From NCBI GenBank assembly GCA_005881235.1, contig VBEQ01000127.1, forward strand, positions 1-9,586: DNA of 9,586 nucleotides, in the 5' to 3' direction. Below the pieces are notes generated by a model. It was not told the DNA's origin, made no database searches, and saw only the letters and a list, made by a program, of their open reading frames with translations. Origin of the DNA: Chloroflexota bacterium (GTDB taxonomy: Bacteria; Chloroflexota; Dormibacteria; CF-121). The translations under genes were made by a program, and so were the position numbers. This document shows positions 6,768 through 9,586 of this stretch, piece by piece; within the stretch, counting starts at the first letter, position 1, and each line of letters begins with the position of its first letter.

Positions 6768-9523
6768 GTCCCGGGCGAGACGGGAAGCGCCCGACGGGCC
6801 TCGAGGTTGCGCCAGGTGTCGGCGGGCTTGTCGACGCAGAGCAGGACGACATCGCCCGCTGTCGCGCGGCCGAGCGCGGCATCGATCGCCGGCGCCTCGT
6901 CGATGATGATCTCGGCGCTCTGCACGCGGCTCCCGCCCGCGGCTTTGATGCCTTCCATCACATGCTGGGCGATCTCGCCCCGCTGGCGGCCACGCGGGTT
7001 CGCGTCCTCGCGCACGATCAGGATGTCGAAGACGCGTGCCGCCACCCGCCCGAGCTCGCGCATGTCCTCGTCGCGACGATCGCCCGGCGTGGCGATCACG
7101 GCGATGCGCCGACCCGGCTGCGGCCCGTTGACGCCAGGCGCGGTCAGCCGTTCGACGAAATCGCCGGCGAGCTCGAGGCCGTGCGGGTTGTGAGCGTAGT
7201 CGACGATCACCTTCACGCCATGCAGCTCGAACATGTTGAGGCGTCCGGGCGCTTCGTGGAACGATGGATGGAAGCTGCGAAGCCCCTGCCGGATGTCATG
7301 GAGGTGCGCCCCGGCGGCGTGCGCCGCCGCGGCCGCCGCCAGCGCGTTCTGGACATTGGCCCGGGCCCGCCCCTCGAAGGTGGCCGGAATCAGGTGAACC
7401 CAGGCGATCTGAGTGGTCCGCCGGCCCTCGCGTAACACCATCATCTCGCCCCCACCCGGCTGCTTTGCGATGACAAACGCCTTGCGACCGCGACGCACCC
7501 AGCGTTCCACCAGCTCGTTGTCGTCGCGCATCGAGAAGAGGATCACCGCGCCGCTGCAGTGGGTCCGCATCTCGGCGACCAGCTCATCGTCGGCGTTGAG
7601 CACGGCGGTGCCACTGCGTGGGACGGCCTCGACGATCACCCGCTTGATAGCGGCCAGCTGCCGCAATGAGTTGATCTCCTTGAGGCCGATGTGGTCGCCG
7701 GTGACATTGAGTACGACCGCGACGTCGTTCGCGCTGTAGCCAAGGCCCTCGCGCAGGATGCCGCCGCGGGCGACCTCGAAGACGGCGAAGTCGACGCGGG
7801 GATTCTGCAGCACCATGCGCGCCGAACGCGGGCCGCTGGCGTCGGCTTGCTTGACCAGCCGGCCGTCGATGTAGATCCCATCGGTGGTCGTCATCCCGAC
7901 TTTATGGCCCAGGCCTCTGACAATGTGGGCGATTATCCTGGCCGTCGTCGTCTTGCCGTTCGAGCCGGTGACGGCGACGATCGGGATCCGTGCCGGCGTC
8001 CCCTGGGGAAAGAGCAGGTCGATGACGGCCTTGGCAACGTACTGCGGCTCGCCTACCGTGGGGTGGGTATGCATGCGAAAGCCCGGGGCGGCGTTCACCT
8101 CGACGATGGCCCCACCGGTCTCGCGCACCGGCTGGCAGATATCGGGCGTGAGGAAGTCGATGCCCGCGACATCGAGGCCGACCACGCGCGCCGCCTCTTC
8201 CGCGATCTCGACGTTGTCGTGGTCCGCCTCCATGGTGCGGTCGATCGAGATGCCGCCGGTGGACATATTGGCGGTGGCCGCCAGCTTGACGACCGCGTCC
8301 CTGGGTGGAATCTGTTCAAGGCCGAACCCCTGCCGCTTCAGGAGCTCCTCGGCGTCGGCATCGATCTTGATGCGAGTCAGGACCTTTTCGTGGCCGATGC
8401 CGCGACGGGGGTCGCGGTTGGTGAGATCCACCAGCTCACGCACGGTGTGCTCGCCGTCGCCGATGACGTGCGCCGGGACCCGCTCCGCGACCGCAACCAT
8501 GTGACCACCGATCACGAGCACGCGATAGTCATTGCCCTTGATGAAGCTCTCCACCACGACAACGCCGCTGCGCGTCTGGCGGATGGCCCGCTCGTAGCCG
8601 CGGCGGACTTCTTCCTCGGTCCGCACGTCGAGGCTGACGCCACGCCCATGGTTGCCGTCAAGCGGCTTGAGGACGACCGGGTAGCCGATGCGGGCGGCGA
8701 CCGCCGCGGCCTCATCGGCCGACCGGACGGTTTCGCTTTTCGGCACCGGTAGCCCGGCGGAGGCGAGCAGCGACGTGGTCAGCTTCTTGTCCCCCGCGAT
8801 GTCGACGCCCAATGCCGAGGTGCGGGAGGTCATGGTGGCGCGGATCCGCTGCTGGTACTTGCCCTGGCCGAGCTGGACAAAGGACTGATCGTTGAGCCGG
8901 ATGTAGGGGATGTCCCGTCGGGCCGCCTCGTCGAGAATCGCCTGGGTCGAGGGGCCGAAAGCCGCCTGGTCAGCCAGCAGCACCAGGCTTTCGAGCTCGG
9001 CGACGAAGTCGAAGGTCGGATTCGCCTGTACCAGGTGATTGAGGAGCCGAACAGCGAGCTTGCCGGCCGCCAGCCCGACTTGCTCCTCGTTGTAGCCGTA
9101 GACCACGTGGTAATAGCCGGGCGTGCCTGCGCGGCGGGTCTTGCCCCGGGTCGTGGTGGCACCGGTCTCGCGCTGGAGCTCGAGCGCGACATGCTCGGCG
9201 ACGTGCCCCATCCAGGTTCCGTCGCGGAGGCGCTCGATGAAGCCGCCGGGGCGGTGGAGCGAGCACCCGTGGTCGTGAAGACCCGGCAGGAGATCGATCA
9301 GTGCGTCATTGAAGGCCGGTATGGTGTTCGAGGGCCAGTGCTCGAGGGAACCGAGGTCGACGAGCAGTCGGATCGCCGGGTCGTACGACCAGTAGTTGGG
9401 GCCGCGCAACACCTGGCTCTCGAGGATCTTGAGATCGGGCTTTAGCGGCGGTTTGTTCTCGACAGGCTCGTGCTTGGCGTCCTCGTCGCGCTCGACTCGC
9501 GTCTCGATGCGCGAACGGCTCAC
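6764..9523 (-). CDS. cphA: Cyanophycin synthetase
   Basis: The 919-residue product has the full CphA layout: N domain (about 37-170, with VLRGPNYWSYDPAIRL at 38-53), ATP-grasp domain (about 220-490, with VLKPLDGNHGRGV at 284-296 and EVNAAPGFRMH at 475-485), and Mur-ligase domain with P-loop TGSNGKTTT (519-527), FEVARGGILREG (582-593), LNADDE (642-647), DYAHNPHG (775-782) and GDRRDED (814-820). The enzyme builds multi-L-arginyl-poly-L-aspartate in the cytoplasm: the ATP-grasp module extends the Asp backbone and the Mur module adds Arg side chains. An N-terminal extension of about 36 highly charged residues precedes the family core; no other start codon exists in it, so it is real if GTG 9523 is right. 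GAAAGG 7 bases upstream and the GTGA overlap with the preceding gene support that start. HVAEHVALE (107-115) resembles a metal-binding pattern; cryptic cyanophycin-cleaving activity has been described for some CphA N domains. Converges on the shortened paralogue. Confidence 0.96.
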
Positions 9524-9586
9524 TCCGACGCCTTTCGATCCTCGAGACGGCGCACCATCTTCTTCACGCGGCCCTGCGCCAGCCGT
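9520..9586 (-). CDS. C-terminal end of an unidentified gene upstream of cphA
   Basis: Reading leftward from the right edge on the minus strand, one frame runs 21 codons and stops with TGA at 9520-9522, overlapping the cphA GTG by 4 bases (GTGA). The tail is rich in Arg and Lys and ends in EDRKASE, like a charged C-terminal helix. Too little is visible to name it. Cyanophycinase (cphB) often neighbours cphA in other genomes, but nothing here confirms that. The overlap implies co-transcription and translational coupling with cphA. Confidence 0.55.
   Translation of the reverse strand, partial: RLAQGRVKKMVRRLEDRKASE
9531..9536 (-). promoter_or_regulatory. Ribosome binding site for cphA
   Basis: GAAAGG on the minus strand ends 7 bases before the GTG at 9523, inside the final codons of the upstream gene. 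It supports the GTG start and therefore the charged N-terminal extension of CphA. Confidence 0.5.

Noticed and set aside
7691..8752. 353-codon plus-strand open frame inside cphA
   Set aside because: It is antisense to a fully conserved CphA; composition (many Asp, Val, Arg, Gly) is typical of a shadow frame in GC-rich DNA and no family is recognisable.

Overview
The window is GC-rich bacterial DNA, densely packed with genes, with frequent GTG and TTG starts and several 4-base stop/start overlaps. Gene content and protein style (a cyanophycin synthetase beside a shortened paralogue, a CheB/CheR-PAS pair away from any chemotaxis cluster, a short-chain homocysteine methyltransferase) suggest a Chloroflexota-type or similar high-GC environmental bacterium. 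That is an impression from protein style, not a phylogenetic placement. There are no rRNA, tRNA, CRISPR, insertion-sequence or phage signatures, and no gene-free stretch over 300 bases.

Left part (1-1520): the N-terminal portion of a membrane-anchored SGNH/DUF4886-like hydrolase runs off the left edge on the minus strand. Divergently, 32 bases away, lies a homocysteine S-methyltransferase-family gene. It keeps its three zinc-binding cysteines but appears to lack two conserved barrel segments.

Middle part (1520-5070): a two-gene minus-strand operon encodes a stand-alone CheB-type methylesterase and a CheR methyltransferase fused to PAS, a nine-heptad coiled coil, and PAS. The two overlap by 4 bases. 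Diverging from it across a roughly 80-bp intergenic region with a perfect 6-bp dyad is a plus-strand operon. Its first gene is a winged-helix (OmpR/PhoB C-terminal type) DNA-binding protein without a receiver domain. Next, overlapping by ATGA, is a small protein that resembles the HisKA dimerisation hairpin of histidine kinases, with the phosphoacceptor His replaced by Ile and no ATPase domain. Third is a Mur-ligase-family protein.

Right part (5079-9586): the third gene of that operon looks like cyanophycin synthetase with the ATP-grasp domain removed (N-like domain plus Mur-ligase domains). Convergent to it, with stop codons overlapping by 4 bases, is a full-length cphA with N, ATP-grasp and Mur-ligase modules. 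cphA is preceded, with a GTGA overlap, by the last codons of another gene that enters from the right edge.

The most interesting unit is the plus-strand operon of a phosphorylation-independent-looking regulator, a His-less HisKA-like protein and an ATP-grasp-less CphA paralogue, facing a complete cphA. A reasonable inference is that it modulates or diversifies cyanophycin-like polymer metabolism (arginine/aspartate storage). Nothing in the sequence proves this.
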